Below, piece by piece: positions 52,177 through 59,920 of a stretch of 64,000 nucleotides of DNA; positions within the stretch are counted from its first letter, which is position 1; each line of letters begins with the position of its first letter. The DNA lies in assembly GCF_900167575.1 (NCBI RefSeq), contig NZ_FUZP01000001.1, positions 1,984,001 to 2,048,000 on the forward strand. The letters are read 5' to 3'. Below the pieces are notes generated by a model. It searched no databases. It was not told the DNA's origin and saw only the letters and a program-made list of their open reading frames with translations. Both the position numbers and the translations under genes were made by a program. Origin of the DNA: Okibacterium fritillariae (lineage in GTDB: Bacteria > Actinomycetota > Actinomycetes > Actinomycetales > Microbacteriaceae).

Positions 52177-54113
52177 TCGGGAAGCGCCTCGAGTTTGGCC
52201 TGCAGGTCCGCGGCCAGGCGTTGCAAGACCCCGGGGAGATCCGCCAGGAGTTGCTCGTTAGTCAGCGCCGCCATCGCCTTGAGGTGCGACGCGGGCTTGC
52301 TCTTGAGATCAAACAAGCGGTGATAGTCATCGAAGAGCTCGAAGGCGTCCTCGGGCAAGTGGTCCTCGTTTGCGTGTGACTTGCCGAGCACGGCGGCGAT
52401 GGTCTTCTCGTCGGGCGCTTCGATCGACTCCACCCCGTAAGCGTCGGAGAAGGCCTCAAGCATCATCAGGTCGAGGTCTACCGGGTGCGAGAAGTAGACG
52501 CCTTTCTGCTCCAGCGCATAGATCGCGCCGTGACCCTCCTTGAACCTCACGTCGTTGTAGACGGGGAAATCGACGAGGTCGTCCCACTTGGCGAGCCCGT
52601 CAATCTGGGCGTCCGTGAAGGTACCGGGGTTGAGGTTGTTGTACTGCTTGAGGGCGTTGCTAACGCGGCCCCACCCTCCCTGGTACCGACCGGAGTCCAG
52701 ATCGAGCAGGGTGATATGCGGAATCTCCAGTTCGTTCAGCAGACGCCAGAAGTGATTGACGTGACGACCGCCCAGCGGGACAACGGAGACTGACGCGTCA
52801 TCCTCCGCGATGCCGGCCGCAGCAAGCACGCGAGGCAATACGATCTGCTCGCTATCCCCTTCACCGAGAACAACCAAGCGTGAGAAATAAAGCTCCGGGA
52901 ATGCCAACACCGCCTCGCGAACGTACTTCGCCGTATCGTCGTTCTTGGACGGTAGGACGATCCGACGCACCTGAGACTGACGGTCACCGTCAAGACGGAG
53001 GAAGCAGACGGCCTCAGGATTAACGCGGCGCAGCAGGGCAGGTGAATGGGTTGCAATCAGGGCCTGCGAGTCTCCATGCTCGGCGGCCTTGCGGAGCTGC
53101 CGGATGATCCGACCGAGGTATTGCGGAGCAAGGCTGTTCTCCGGTTCCTCCAGCGCGATGATGGTGTGCACCGGCGGTCGGAGTCGGTGCTGATCGAAGG
53201 CAGTCTCTGTGCCGTCCAGCACCTCCCGCGCGAGCGACTGCCAGGCGAGCACGAGCGAAATATAGAGCAAGGACTTCTGGCCATCGCTGAGCCGATCGAA
53301 CGGCAGCGAGGAACCGGCCGGAGACGGTGCGAACGAGACCGTCAGCTGACGCAGCACACTCTCCAGGTCGCCACTGCCAAATCCGATTGAAGGGTCGGTG
53401 AAGAAGGCGCCGGAATGAAGCCCAGACCACTCCCCCGCGAGCTGCACGCCGATGCTTTTGACCGCTGCGTTGCCTGCAAGCGAGTCGGTGAGATCCTTCG
53501 ACAGTGTGTCGAGCGTGGTGCGCTCCGCTGTCCAGTCGGCAGCACGCAGCGCCCGTCCGACAAGCGAAGTAGTGGTGTAGGCGATGTGCTCGGCGGGGTC
53601 GCGACGCGCTGGCAGGTAGTGCACTTCGATATTGGCGCGGTCAAATCGAGACATATCAGCTCGTTGCGTCGGCGTCCCATCAGCGTCAGCTTCGAGGATG
53701 TACTGGAGCTTCTCTTCGATGACATTGTCCAGAGCGATTGTGGCGGTGAGTCTGACGCGGATCCGAGGTACACCGTCTTCAGTTGCGATGCGCATGTGTG
53801 CGAAGTTCGGTGGGACAGACGGATGTTCGCCGTCCTCGCCCGTTTCCTTGACCTCGATGTCGACTTCGATCCAGAGCTCCGGCCCGTCTGCATGCACCTC
53901 AACAGCGGTGCGACCGGCGGCGATGTGGAAGTCGGAGTGTCGGATCTTCCGCTGCGTAGGTAGAGGGCTGAACAGCCGCGACAGCGCCTCGAGCACCGCC
54001 GTCTTGCCGGCACCGTTCGGGCCGAGCACGTAGGTGACATCTCTCAGTGCGATCGTGGTCGGCGTCGGGCCAAACGACTGGAAACCTGACGTCCGGAGGT
54101 GGGTGATCTGCAT
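52173..54113 (-). CDS. OLD-family ATPase/TOPRIM nuclease, Gabija GajA-like
   Basis: Protein of 646 residues. An N-terminal ABC-type ATPase has Walker A GPNGAGKT at 31-38, the signature LSDGQKSLLYISL, Walker B IIALEEPENSLAP and the H-loop LIATHSPALL. The C-terminal TOPRIM nuclease starts with SRLVVLGEGDSEQIVLPRVL (metal-binding Glu) and continues with ITLLDLDSGRYQGG (the D-x-D pair). This ATPase-TOPRIM plan is that of OLD nucleases and of GajA. AAGGA stands 6 bases before ATG 54111-54113. It is the first gene of the pair with the UvrD-like helicase; together they make a probable Gabija anti-phage system. Confidence 0.87.
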   Translation of the reverse strand: MQITHLRTSGFQSFGPTPTTIALRDVTYVLGPNGAGKTAVLEALSRLFSPLPTQRKIRHSDFHIAAGRTAVEVHADGPELWIEVDIEVKETGEDGEHPSVPPNFAHMRIATEDGVPRIRVRLTATIALDNVIEEKLQYILEADADGTPTQRADMSRFDRANIEVHYLPARRDPAEHIAYTTTSLVGRALRAADWTAERTTLDTLSKDLTDSLAGNAAVKSIGVQLAGEWSGLHSGAFFTDPSIGFGSGDLESVLRQLTVSFAPSPAGSSLPFDRLSDGQKSLLYISLVLAWQSLAREVLDGTETAFDQHRLRPPVHTIIALEEPENSLAPQYLGRIIRQLRKAAEHGDSQALIATHSPALLRRVNPEAVCFLRLDGDRQSQVRRIVLPSKNDDTAKYVREAVLAFPELYFSRLVVLGEGDSEQIVLPRVLAAAGIAEDDASVSVVPLGGRHVNHFWRLLNELEIPHITLLDLDSGRYQGGWGRVSNALKQYNNLNPGTFTDAQIDGLAKWDDLVDFPVYNDVRFKEGHGAIYALEQKGVYFSHPVDLDLMMLEAFSDAYGVESIEAPDEKTIAAVLGKSHANEDHLPEDAFELFDDYHRLFDLKSKPASHLKAMAALTNEQLLADLPGVLQRLAADLQAKLEALPE

Positions 54114-54689
54114 CAGACGTCCTTGTTTCTCTGAATTCGCTTGATGGCGACTGACTAAAAGCGAGCGGACCGCGCGTCATTGCGAAAGCTCTTCGACCAG
54201 TTGATCAATTCAACCGCATAGATGTCATTTGGCCCATTCTCCTTTGACCCCTCGGCTACGAGATAACGCGCGCGGCGCTCTCACTCAGAGATGAGCCGAG
54301 TCAGCGGGTGTGGCAGACACAGGCCAGAAGCTCTCCCTCTAAGCCGCCGTTCTGCTGTCTTCGCTATGTAGGGCCAACCCCAACCAAAAACAATTGACGG
54401 CCCAATCACCGTAGAGCACATCCCACTTATCGGCCGGTTTGCGAGATGTGGGTGAAAATAAGGCCAAAGGTGCGCCGCACCGGCACATTGTTCTGCGCCC
54501 CACTCGTCGGTCAAGAGAAGATCGCGTTCGCTGCGGACTTATCCGCACAGACGATGCGCACGCGGATCCAAACGCTTCGGACTAAAAGTACTCGACCTCA
54601 GCGCCCCAGACGTGAGGGCAGTGGCAGCGGCACAAAAAAGCATGAAACGATGCTCTGTTGGTGACCCAGTTGGGACTACACAGAAAAAA
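54114..54689. other. island right end, no gene seen
   Basis: About 575 bp, locally lower in G+C than the surrounding genes. It should contain the GajA promoter. No integrase gene or fragment could be recognised, although integrases usually lie at this tRNA-proximal position. Confidence 0.55.
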
Positions 54690-54717
54690 GTCCCGGAAAC
54701 TCGTGAGTTTCCGGGAC
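54690..54717 (-). terminator. tRNA-Pro terminator
   Basis: GTCCCGGAAACTC and GAGTTTCCGGGAC form a 13-bp perfect stem, followed on the minus strand by TTTTTT. It ends the tRNA-Pro transcript and is duplicated at 35,867-35,894. Confidence 0.9.
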
Positions 54718-54721
54718 TTCA

Positions 54722-54798
<77 letters not shown>

Positions 54799-54874
54799 AA
54801 GTCATCCGCCGCGAGCGGCGAAGACAACTTGATAATCCTAGCGGATAATTTGGGCGACTGTGTGCCAGGGCCGG

Positions 54875-55507
54875 TTATCGCGCGTTCGATTCGGCGGGAG
54901 GGTCGCGGCGGCCGGTTGCGTTCTCGAGCAGCACGGATGTTTGGGCCAGCGCGTTGAGGATCCAGCATTCGACAGCGAGCGCGGCCACGATGGTGGCGAG
55001 CGGCCACAACAGTTGGGAATTAGGATTCGTGAGCGCGAAGACGAACCCGGTGATCTGCACCAGTGTGACCAGCATGAACATCGTGAGGATGGCGACGTTG
55101 TTGCGGCGTTGGCGTCGCGCGACCGAGATCGCTAGGGCACGGCGGGCTGGATCGATCCTCTCCCCCGCGGCTGGCGACGCCTTCTGCAGGGGCGCGAGTT
55201 CGTCCGGGAGCATGCTTCCCGCGGTGAGGCCGTCGGTGCGGTTGTCACGTATGAACCAGGAGGTTCCGAAACCTACGAGGATCAAGAATGCGGCGATACC
55301 GGCGAGGATGCTGGCGAAGAAGTCCGACGGGAGCGGCGCCGACTCGGGCACGGGAATCAGCGACACGACACCGTAAACGAGGGCAGAAGCAACGATGACG
55401 GTCACTACCCCGGTCACGACGCGGCGGCGCGTGAAGAAGAGTGGCGCGGCGACGCGATAGACGCGCCATCCTTCGCGCCACCAGGTGATGCGATGCGTGT
55501 CGGTCAT
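54875..55507 (-). CDS. hypothetical membrane protein, W-rich N-terminal motif (paralogue 1)
   Basis: Protein of 210 residues. The N-terminus ITWWREGWRVYRVAAPLFF carries the W-W-R-x-G-W motif shared by most of this gene row. Two hydrophobic segments follow, a 60-residue cytoplasmic loop (LQKASPAAGERIDPARRALAISVARRQRR), then two more segments. Four membrane helices with both ends inside is the likely topology. No known family was recognised. It is the last of five minus-strand genes and abuts the next, with start and stop adjoining. Confidence 0.75.
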   Translation of the reverse strand: MTDTHRITWWREGWRVYRVAAPLFFTRRRVVTGVVTVIVASALVYGVVSLIPVPESAPLPSDFFASILAGIAAFLILVGFGTSWFIRDNRTDGLTAGSMLPDELAPLQKASPAAGERIDPARRALAISVARRQRRNNVAILTMFMLVTLVQITGFVFALTNPNSQLLWPLATIVAALAVECWILNALAQTSVLLENATGRRDPPAESNAR

Positions 55508-56233
55508 TCAGGAGTCCTTTGGGTGAGGAGTGGGGGACGCGTCATTCTGAGCGGCGTCATGCCGGGCACTGCCTAGGTGGCCGAGCAGCGCACCGTGCGA
55601 GCCGAGGAGCTTGAGGGCGAGGATGCTCATGGTCCCGTTCGAGATGGCCATGACTGCCATGAGACCGATCGTCAACGGTGAACCGCCCGCGACGACGAAG
55701 AAGCACACCCCGAAGAGCATCAGCAGCGAAATGGACAAGTAGTTCAGGATGCTGAGCGGAAGGCGTTCGCGCAGGTCGGCCACGACCGCTCGAACGTAGG
55801 TTTCGGTTGGCACATCGGCAAGAGCGGGATCCGCGTCGCCGGAGAAGACGTTGCGGCTGTCGACCGGCGTGATACCCCATGCTTGTCGTGGCGTCCGGTC
55901 CCGCCACCTCAACGTAAGACCGACCAGCAGGGCTGCGACGAAGCCAGCGAGCACGCCGAACGGTCCGATAAACAATGCAGCGGGTTCGTCGTAGGCACCC
56001 GGAGGGGTTGAGCTGAGCAACCAGCCACCCATTCCGCCGGCGACGCCAGCGACGATCACGACGGCCAGCCCGATCTGCCACCGCGGCGAACGCAACGTGT
56101 GCCTCACCGATGCAGCGGTGAGCTGCCATCCGTCGCGCCACCACACGGCGCTCGGGGGTCGAACTATCGAAGCGAACGGGGCATTCTTGCCCGTCACGTG
56201 CTTACGAGACTGCTCGTCCGTGCTCGAAGTCAT
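55508..56233 (-). CDS. hypothetical membrane protein (paralogue 2)
   Basis: Protein of 241 residues with AVWWRDGWQLTAASVRHTLR after a 28-residue polar leader, then two membrane helices, a soluble loop (AWGITPVDSRNVFSGDADPALADVPTETY) and two further helices. The layout repeats that of the neighbour at 54,875. The stop directly adjoins that gene's start (positions 55,508/55,507). Function unknown. Confidence 0.75.
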   Translation of the reverse strand: MTSSTDEQSRKHVTGKNAPFASIVRPPSAVWWRDGWQLTAASVRHTLRSPRWQIGLAVVIVAGVAGGMGGWLLSSTPPGAYDEPAALFIGPFGVLAGFVAALLVGLTLRWRDRTPRQAWGITPVDSRNVFSGDADPALADVPTETYVRAVVADLRERLPLSILNYLSISLLMLFGVCFFVVAGGSPLTIGLMAVMAISNGTMSILALKLLGSHGALLGHLGSARHDAAQNDASPTPHPKDS

Positions 56234-56370
56234 AATTCACACCATCCCGTGATCGTGAGGGCTATCGCTCGATACCGGGGTGCTGCTCGGGTTCTCAAAC
56301 GTAGCTGCCCCTTGCCGCTGGGCACGCCTATCGGACGGGTGGTCGAAGAACCTCTTGCCGTTGCTCGATG
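56234..56370. other. gap within the membrane-protein row
   Basis: 137 bp separate the second and third genes of the row, whereas the others touch or overlap; a promoter here would split the row into two transcripts. Nothing else is seen. Confidence 0.45.
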
Positions 56371-56847
56371 TCATTGCTCAGACCATCCCTCGATCACGTG
56401 CGCCACGGCACGGCGTCGGATGAAGACGCGACCGATGAGGATGCCGGCCGTTCCGAGGGCGGTGAGGATGAAGGCCCACAGGTAGATGCCTCTCGGGTCG
56501 GAGACGGTGAGGTCGTCGGCCGAAATGAGCGATGTTGCAATCAGACCGATTCCGATCAGGAGCGAGGACACGGAGAGGGCGAACAACGCCTCCTCCTTTG
56601 GATGTCCGATCGGTACCGAGGGTGGCCGGTTGTCGACGGGCTCCGTTGTGCGACGCGAGAGCACGAAATGTTCCCGCACGGGGATGATCCAGAGAAACGC
56701 CAGAGCCAGGGGGAAAGCGCCCAGCTGGACGACGAGCACGATCGCGATCACGACGCAGACGACGAACGCGCCGACATACCACGGCGATATGTGCCTCCAA
56801 AAGCCGGGAGCATGCGTCGGACGGTCAGGAGCTGGAAGGTTCGTCAC
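56371..56847 (-). CDS. hypothetical membrane protein (divergent member)
   Basis: Protein of 158 residues with four hydrophobic segments (WYVGAFVVCVVIAIVLVVQL, ALAFLWIIPV, ALFALSVSSLLIGIGLIATS, LWAFILTALGTAGILIGRVF). It lacks the W-W-R-x-G-W start but has FWRHISPWY in the corresponding place, so it may be a shortened relative. Its start overlaps the stop of the upstream gene by 4 bp, supporting co-translation. Function unknown. Confidence 0.7.
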   Translation of the reverse strand: MTNLPAPDRPTHAPGFWRHISPWYVGAFVVCVVIAIVLVVQLGAFPLALAFLWIIPVREHFVLSRRTTEPVDNRPPSVPIGHPKEEALFALSVSSLLIGIGLIATSLISADDLTVSDPRGIYLWAFILTALGTAGILIGRVFIRRRAVAHVIEGWSEQ

Positions 56848-57605
56848 TGTCGAGACTCCCCCTCCGCCGTCGTCGAAGAAGCTTCGGATGCGGACGGCGC
56901 CGACGATCTTTCGAGCAGGAGTGCCTCGAGCGCAGCGATGCGGGCCGACGAGCGACCGAGCGAGCGGAAGCCCAGGAAGAGACTCGCACCCCCGACCACG
57001 ATGAGCACGGCACCGGCGACGAGGCGCAAGTCATTCATCGATGCATCGTCTTGAACGAGCAGCATCACGTTATAGGTCGCGTAGAGAACAACTCCGAGCG
57101 CAACCGCAATGAGCCCGCTCGGCGCTGTGCGCTGGGAGATGCGCAAACGGTCTCTAGCAACGTCGATGAGCCGCGTTTCCGTTTCCTGGCCCCGCTCGGG
57201 GTGCACCACCAGCATTCGCACCTGGCGTTCCTCGGCGCGTTCGAGCGCTCGCGGCCTGGTGTCCCTCTCCATCGCTCCAATGAGGCGGATGGATGCGGCA
57301 CACACCGTCGCAAGTGCACCGAAGAACACACCCAACGTCACGACCGTCGCGACCGACTGGACGACCGATGAATCAGGCGAGCCGATCCGGGCGAACAGAA
57401 CGCTTAACAGCAGACCGCCCACGACGCCGACCAGCGCTCCGACCGCTCCAACGATCACAACCCGTCGACCAGCCGGATGCGGAAACACCCGTCTCACGTA
57501 AATGGCGATCAGTCGCCAACCCTCGCCCCACCAACCGCTCGGAGACACGTCACTGGGCGACATTGCGGTCTTCCACGAGTGAATTTCGCTCGGCCGTCTG
57601 ATCAC
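56844..57605 (-). CDS. hypothetical membrane protein (paralogue 3)
   Basis: Protein of up to 253 residues. SGWWGEGWRLIAIYVRRVF is the shared N-terminal motif, then two helices (VVIVGAVGALVGVVGGLLLSVLF; VATVVTLGVFFGALATVCAAS), a charged loop (RALERAEERQVRMLVVHPERGQ) and two more helices. The start is taken as GTG 57605, overlapping the previous stop by 4 bp; ATG 57563 (MSPSDVSP) is an equally plausible start. The C-terminus is Ser/Ala/Glu rich. Confidence 0.72.
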   Translation of the reverse strand: MIRRPSEIHSWKTAMSPSDVSPSGWWGEGWRLIAIYVRRVFPHPAGRRVVIVGAVGALVGVVGGLLLSVLFARIGSPDSSVVQSVATVVTLGVFFGALATVCAASIRLIGAMERDTRPRALERAEERQVRMLVVHPERGQETETRLIDVARDRLRISQRTAPSGLIAVALGVVLYATYNVMLLVQDDASMNDLRLVAGAVLIVVGGASLFLGFRSLGRSSARIAALEALLLERSSAPSASEASSTTAEGESRQ

Positions 57606-58264
57606 TCATCCGACACCTCGATGGGGCGGCCGAATCGTTCGCGCGCCACCGGCTCGATGACGCTGAGCCGCCAGTCAGCGAGACCGAGAACGCGCACGCT
57701 CACGATCTGCACGGCCGCAATGAGGGCGAGTGAGGCAATCCATACCCATCCGACTACCCCGAGTTGCCCCTCTTGCGGCAGACTCCCCGTGATGACCAAG
57801 ACGCCCAGGCCAACAACGAGCCCGTTCGTGATGACCGTGGCAGGCACCGCTGCACGAACATTCCACAGCATCGCACTCACGGCTCTGAGCGTGACATCGT
57901 CAGCGCGAGCTGCGGCTTTTGGATCTCGTCGCAGTGCTCGCACCCGACCTGTGTCTGCCCGTGGCGCGGGGATCTGCGAGCCGATATCGAGCAAGCTCAA
58001 CATGCTGATCGTCCCTGCGACGCCCATAAGGGCGCCGCCGAACGCCGCTAGCGCCGCGGACCCGAAAACCGCCGGGCCGTTCTCGCCTGGACGCAGGACA
58101 TCGAACCCGACGATCCCTCCTGCCGCAACAAGTGCGACACCGAACCCGACGACGATTGCAAGCGTCCGCCGACGACCCCGCAGCACGTAGGGAACATACC
58201 CCGCGACAAGCCGCCAGCCGGCGCGCCACAGAGCCGCCTCGCTCGGGCGCTCAGATGCGCTCAT
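57602..58264 (-). CDS. hypothetical membrane protein (paralogue 4)
   Basis: Protein of 220 residues, first of the row. The N-terminus is ALWRAGWRLVAGYVPYVLRGRRRTLAIVVGFGVALV, with the W-R-x-G-W-R motif leading straight into helix 1. A second helix, a basic loop (RVRALRRDPKAAARADDVTLRAVSAM) and two helices follow. Function unknown. The shared plan over four genes suggests local duplication of one ancestral gene. Confidence 0.75.
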   Translation of the reverse strand: MSASERPSEAALWRAGWRLVAGYVPYVLRGRRRTLAIVVGFGVALVAAGGIVGFDVLRPGENGPAVFGSAALAAFGGALMGVAGTISMLSLLDIGSQIPAPRADTGRVRALRRDPKAAARADDVTLRAVSAMLWNVRAAVPATVITNGLVVGLGVLVITGSLPQEGQLGVVGWVWIASLALIAAVQIVSVRVLGLADWRLSVIEPVARERFGRPIEVSDE

Positions 58265-58357
58265 GACTCCCCCTCATGTCATCAGCACACTAGCGCCTCG
58301 GCGTGTAACGGCGGGATGCTTGCGCGAGATTGCTCGAGATTGTAACGAAGTGGGTGT

Positions 58358-58915
58358 TCAGCCGTCGACGTGCCCCAACCACTTCGCGAGCAGAGACTCG
58401 AGCTGCCTGACATCCGCCGCGGGCATGCCCTCGAGCAGGCGATGCTCGTTCGCGATGTGGTCGGTGAACGCCGCGTCGATCACCCTCCGCCCCTCGGGCG
58501 TCAGGGCCACTACGCGCCCGCGCCCGTCATCCGACGAGGCCCGGCGCGTGACCAGCCCGGCCCCCTCGAGCCGGTCGATGCGTTTGCTCATCGCGCCCGT
58601 CGTCACCATGGTGTGCTGGGCGAGCTCGCCGGGTGCCCGCTCGAAGGGTTCGCCGGCGCGGCGCAGGGCGGCCAACACGTCGAACTCCCCCTCCGTGAGG
58701 CCGTGCTCGCGATAGACGACCGTGATCTCGTCCATCAGGAGCGCCGCGAGTCGATGCAGACGCCCGAAGACGCCCTGGGGCGACACGTCGAGGTCGGGGC
58801 GCTCACGCTCCCACTCGGCCTGGATGCGGGCAACGTGGTCGTCCGGCCCAACACGGTCCTCACGCCCAACACGGTCCTCGTGGTCATCACCCTTGGAACC
58901 CGGTTTCGCACTCAT
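58358..58915 (-). CDS. MarR family transcriptional regulator
   Basis: Regulator of 185 residues with an N-terminal extension rich in Asp and Arg (GDDHEDRVGREDRVGPDDH, itself a small repeat of the element GxDxRVG). The winged helix follows: LTEGEFDVLAALRRAGEPF, LAQHTMVTTGAMSKRIDRLEGAGLV, wing SSDDGRGRVVALTPEGRRV. It is divergent from an EamA exporter across a 39-bp gap holding two perfect palindromes, so it almost surely represses both genes. The inducing ligand is unknown. Confidence 0.9.
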   Translation of the reverse strand: MSAKPGSKGDDHEDRVGREDRVGPDDHVARIQAEWERERPDLDVSPQGVFGRLHRLAALLMDEITVVYREHGLTEGEFDVLAALRRAGEPFERAPGELAQHTMVTTGAMSKRIDRLEGAGLVTRRASSDDGRGRVVALTPEGRRVIDAAFTDHIANEHRLLEGMPAADVRQLESLLAKWLGHVDG

Positions 58916-58928
58916 GCCTGAACTATAC

Positions 58929-58961
58929 CTTCCTAGGAAGCTATATTAACTTCCATGGAAG
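58929..58961. promoter_or_regulatory. twin palindromic MarR operators overlapping the EamA start
   Basis: CTTCCTAGGAAG (58929-58940) and CTTCCATGGAAG (58950-58961) are both perfect 12-bp palindromes sharing CTTCC/GGAAG arms, 21 bp centre to centre (two helical turns). The second contains the EamA start codon ATG 58955. With no ribosome site present, the EamA mRNA is probably leaderless and repression would block transcription at its very start. Confidence 0.8.
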
Positions 58962-59920
58962 ATAAATGGCGCTGGGTCCTCGTCACCGCTGTCGCACCCA
59001 TCGCGTGGGGCAGCACCTACTTCGTCACCAAACAGCTCCTCCCCGCCGACAGCCCGCTCTGGGGAGCCGCCATCCGCGCACTCCCGGCCGGCATTCTGCT
59101 CATGCTGCTCGCCCGACGTCGACCGCGCGGCGTGTGGTGGTGGAGATCGGCGGTGCTCGGCATCCTGAACGTCGGCGCGTTCTTCGTGCTGCTCTATGTG
59201 GCCGCGCAACTGCTGCCGTCGAGCGTCGCCGCGAGCATCATGGCCGCCGCACCCCTCGTCATGATCGGCCTCGCCTGGGCCCTCGCCTCAGAACGCCCCG
59301 TGCCCCGCGTGGTCGCCGGCGCAGTGATCGGGATGCTGGGGGTGCTCCTCATCGTCGCCACCTCGTCCACGGGGGTCAACGCGTGGGGTGTCATCGCTTC
59401 GGCGAGCGCCATGGTCATGTCGGCGCTCGGCTACGTGCTCTCGAAGAGGTGGGCAAGCGACATCCCCGTTTTATCGCTGACGGCATGGCAGCTGCTCGCG
59501 GGCGGCGGTGCCCTAACGGTCGCGGCGCTCATATTCGAGGGCACTCCCTCGGCGCTCGACACGGGAGCCATCCTCGGTTTCGCCTACGTCAGCGTGATCG
59601 CAACAGCGCTGGCCTTCTGGTGCTGGTTCACGGGGCTCAAACGCCTGAGCGCCGGAACGGTCGGCGTCATCGGCCTGCTCAATCCCGTCACGGGTGTGCT
59701 GCTCGGCACGATCTTCGCGGCCGAACCCCTGACGATCATTCAGATCGGCGGGGTCCTCCTGGTCCTCCTCGGCGTCGTCGTCGGCCAGCAACGATCCGCA
59801 CGTGCGGCACCAGGAACAGTCAGCCCCCTGAGCACGAAAAACGAGCCCGACCGACGCATAACACGTCAGCCGGGCTCGTCCGAGAGTCAACCGATCAGCA
59901 GTCCAGAGCGGGAACGTTGA
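58955..59920 (+). CDS. EamA/DMT-family exporter
   Basis: Inner-membrane drug/metabolite transporter of 321 residues with ten helices in two EamA repeats. Repeat 1 begins VAPIAWGSTYFVTKQLL; repeat 2 follows ASAMVMSALGYVLSKRW and ends with PVTGVLLGTIFAAEPLTIIQIGGVLLVLLGVV. The start ATG lies inside a palindromic operator with no ribosome site, which suggests a leaderless message. The last 40 residues (after GQQRSARAA) are hydrophilic, run through a hairpin that looks like a terminator, and are probably not part of the conserved protein. Regulated by the neighbouring MarR protein; substrate unknown. Confidence 0.92.
   Translation: MEDKWRWVLVTAVAPIAWGSTYFVTKQLLPADSPLWGAAIRALPAGILLMLLARRRPRGVWWWRSAVLGILNVGAFFVLLYVAAQLLPSSVAASIMAAAPLVMIGLAWALASERPVPRVVAGAVIGMLGVLLIVATSSTGVNAWGVIASASAMVMSALGYVLSKRWASDIPVLSLTAWQLLAGGGALTVAALIFEGTPSALDTGAILGFAYVSVIATALAFWCWFTGLKRLSAGTVGVIGLLNPVTGVLLGTIFAAEPLTIIQIGGVLLVLLGVVVGQQRSARAAPGTVSPLSTKNEPDRRITRQPGSSESQPISSPERER
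59841..59879. terminator. hairpin inside the EamA 3' end, possible bidirectional terminator
   Basis: ACGAGCCCG and CGGGCTCGT form a 9-bp stem with a 20-nt interior that can pair further. It lies inside the last codons of the EamA gene and 15 bases beyond the stop of the convergent PD40 gene. There is an A tract before it on the plus strand (a T tract on the minus strand), so it probably ends the minus-strand transcript. Confidence 0.6.

Larger units (their letters stand above)
35940..54721. mobile_element. genomic island at tRNA-Pro, defence cargo
   Basis: About 18.8 kb bounded by the tRNA fragment on the left and the intact tRNA-Pro on the right. The left 5 kb is decayed (frameshifted genes, IS3 remnant); the right 13 kb has four long intact genes of defence type (1026- and 1389-residue proteins, GajB-like and GajA-like) and a small Zn-ribbon partner. 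No integrase, relaxase or replication gene was recognised, so it is either non-autonomous or has lost them. Flanking genes on both sides are ordinary chromosomal functions. Confidence 0.82.
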
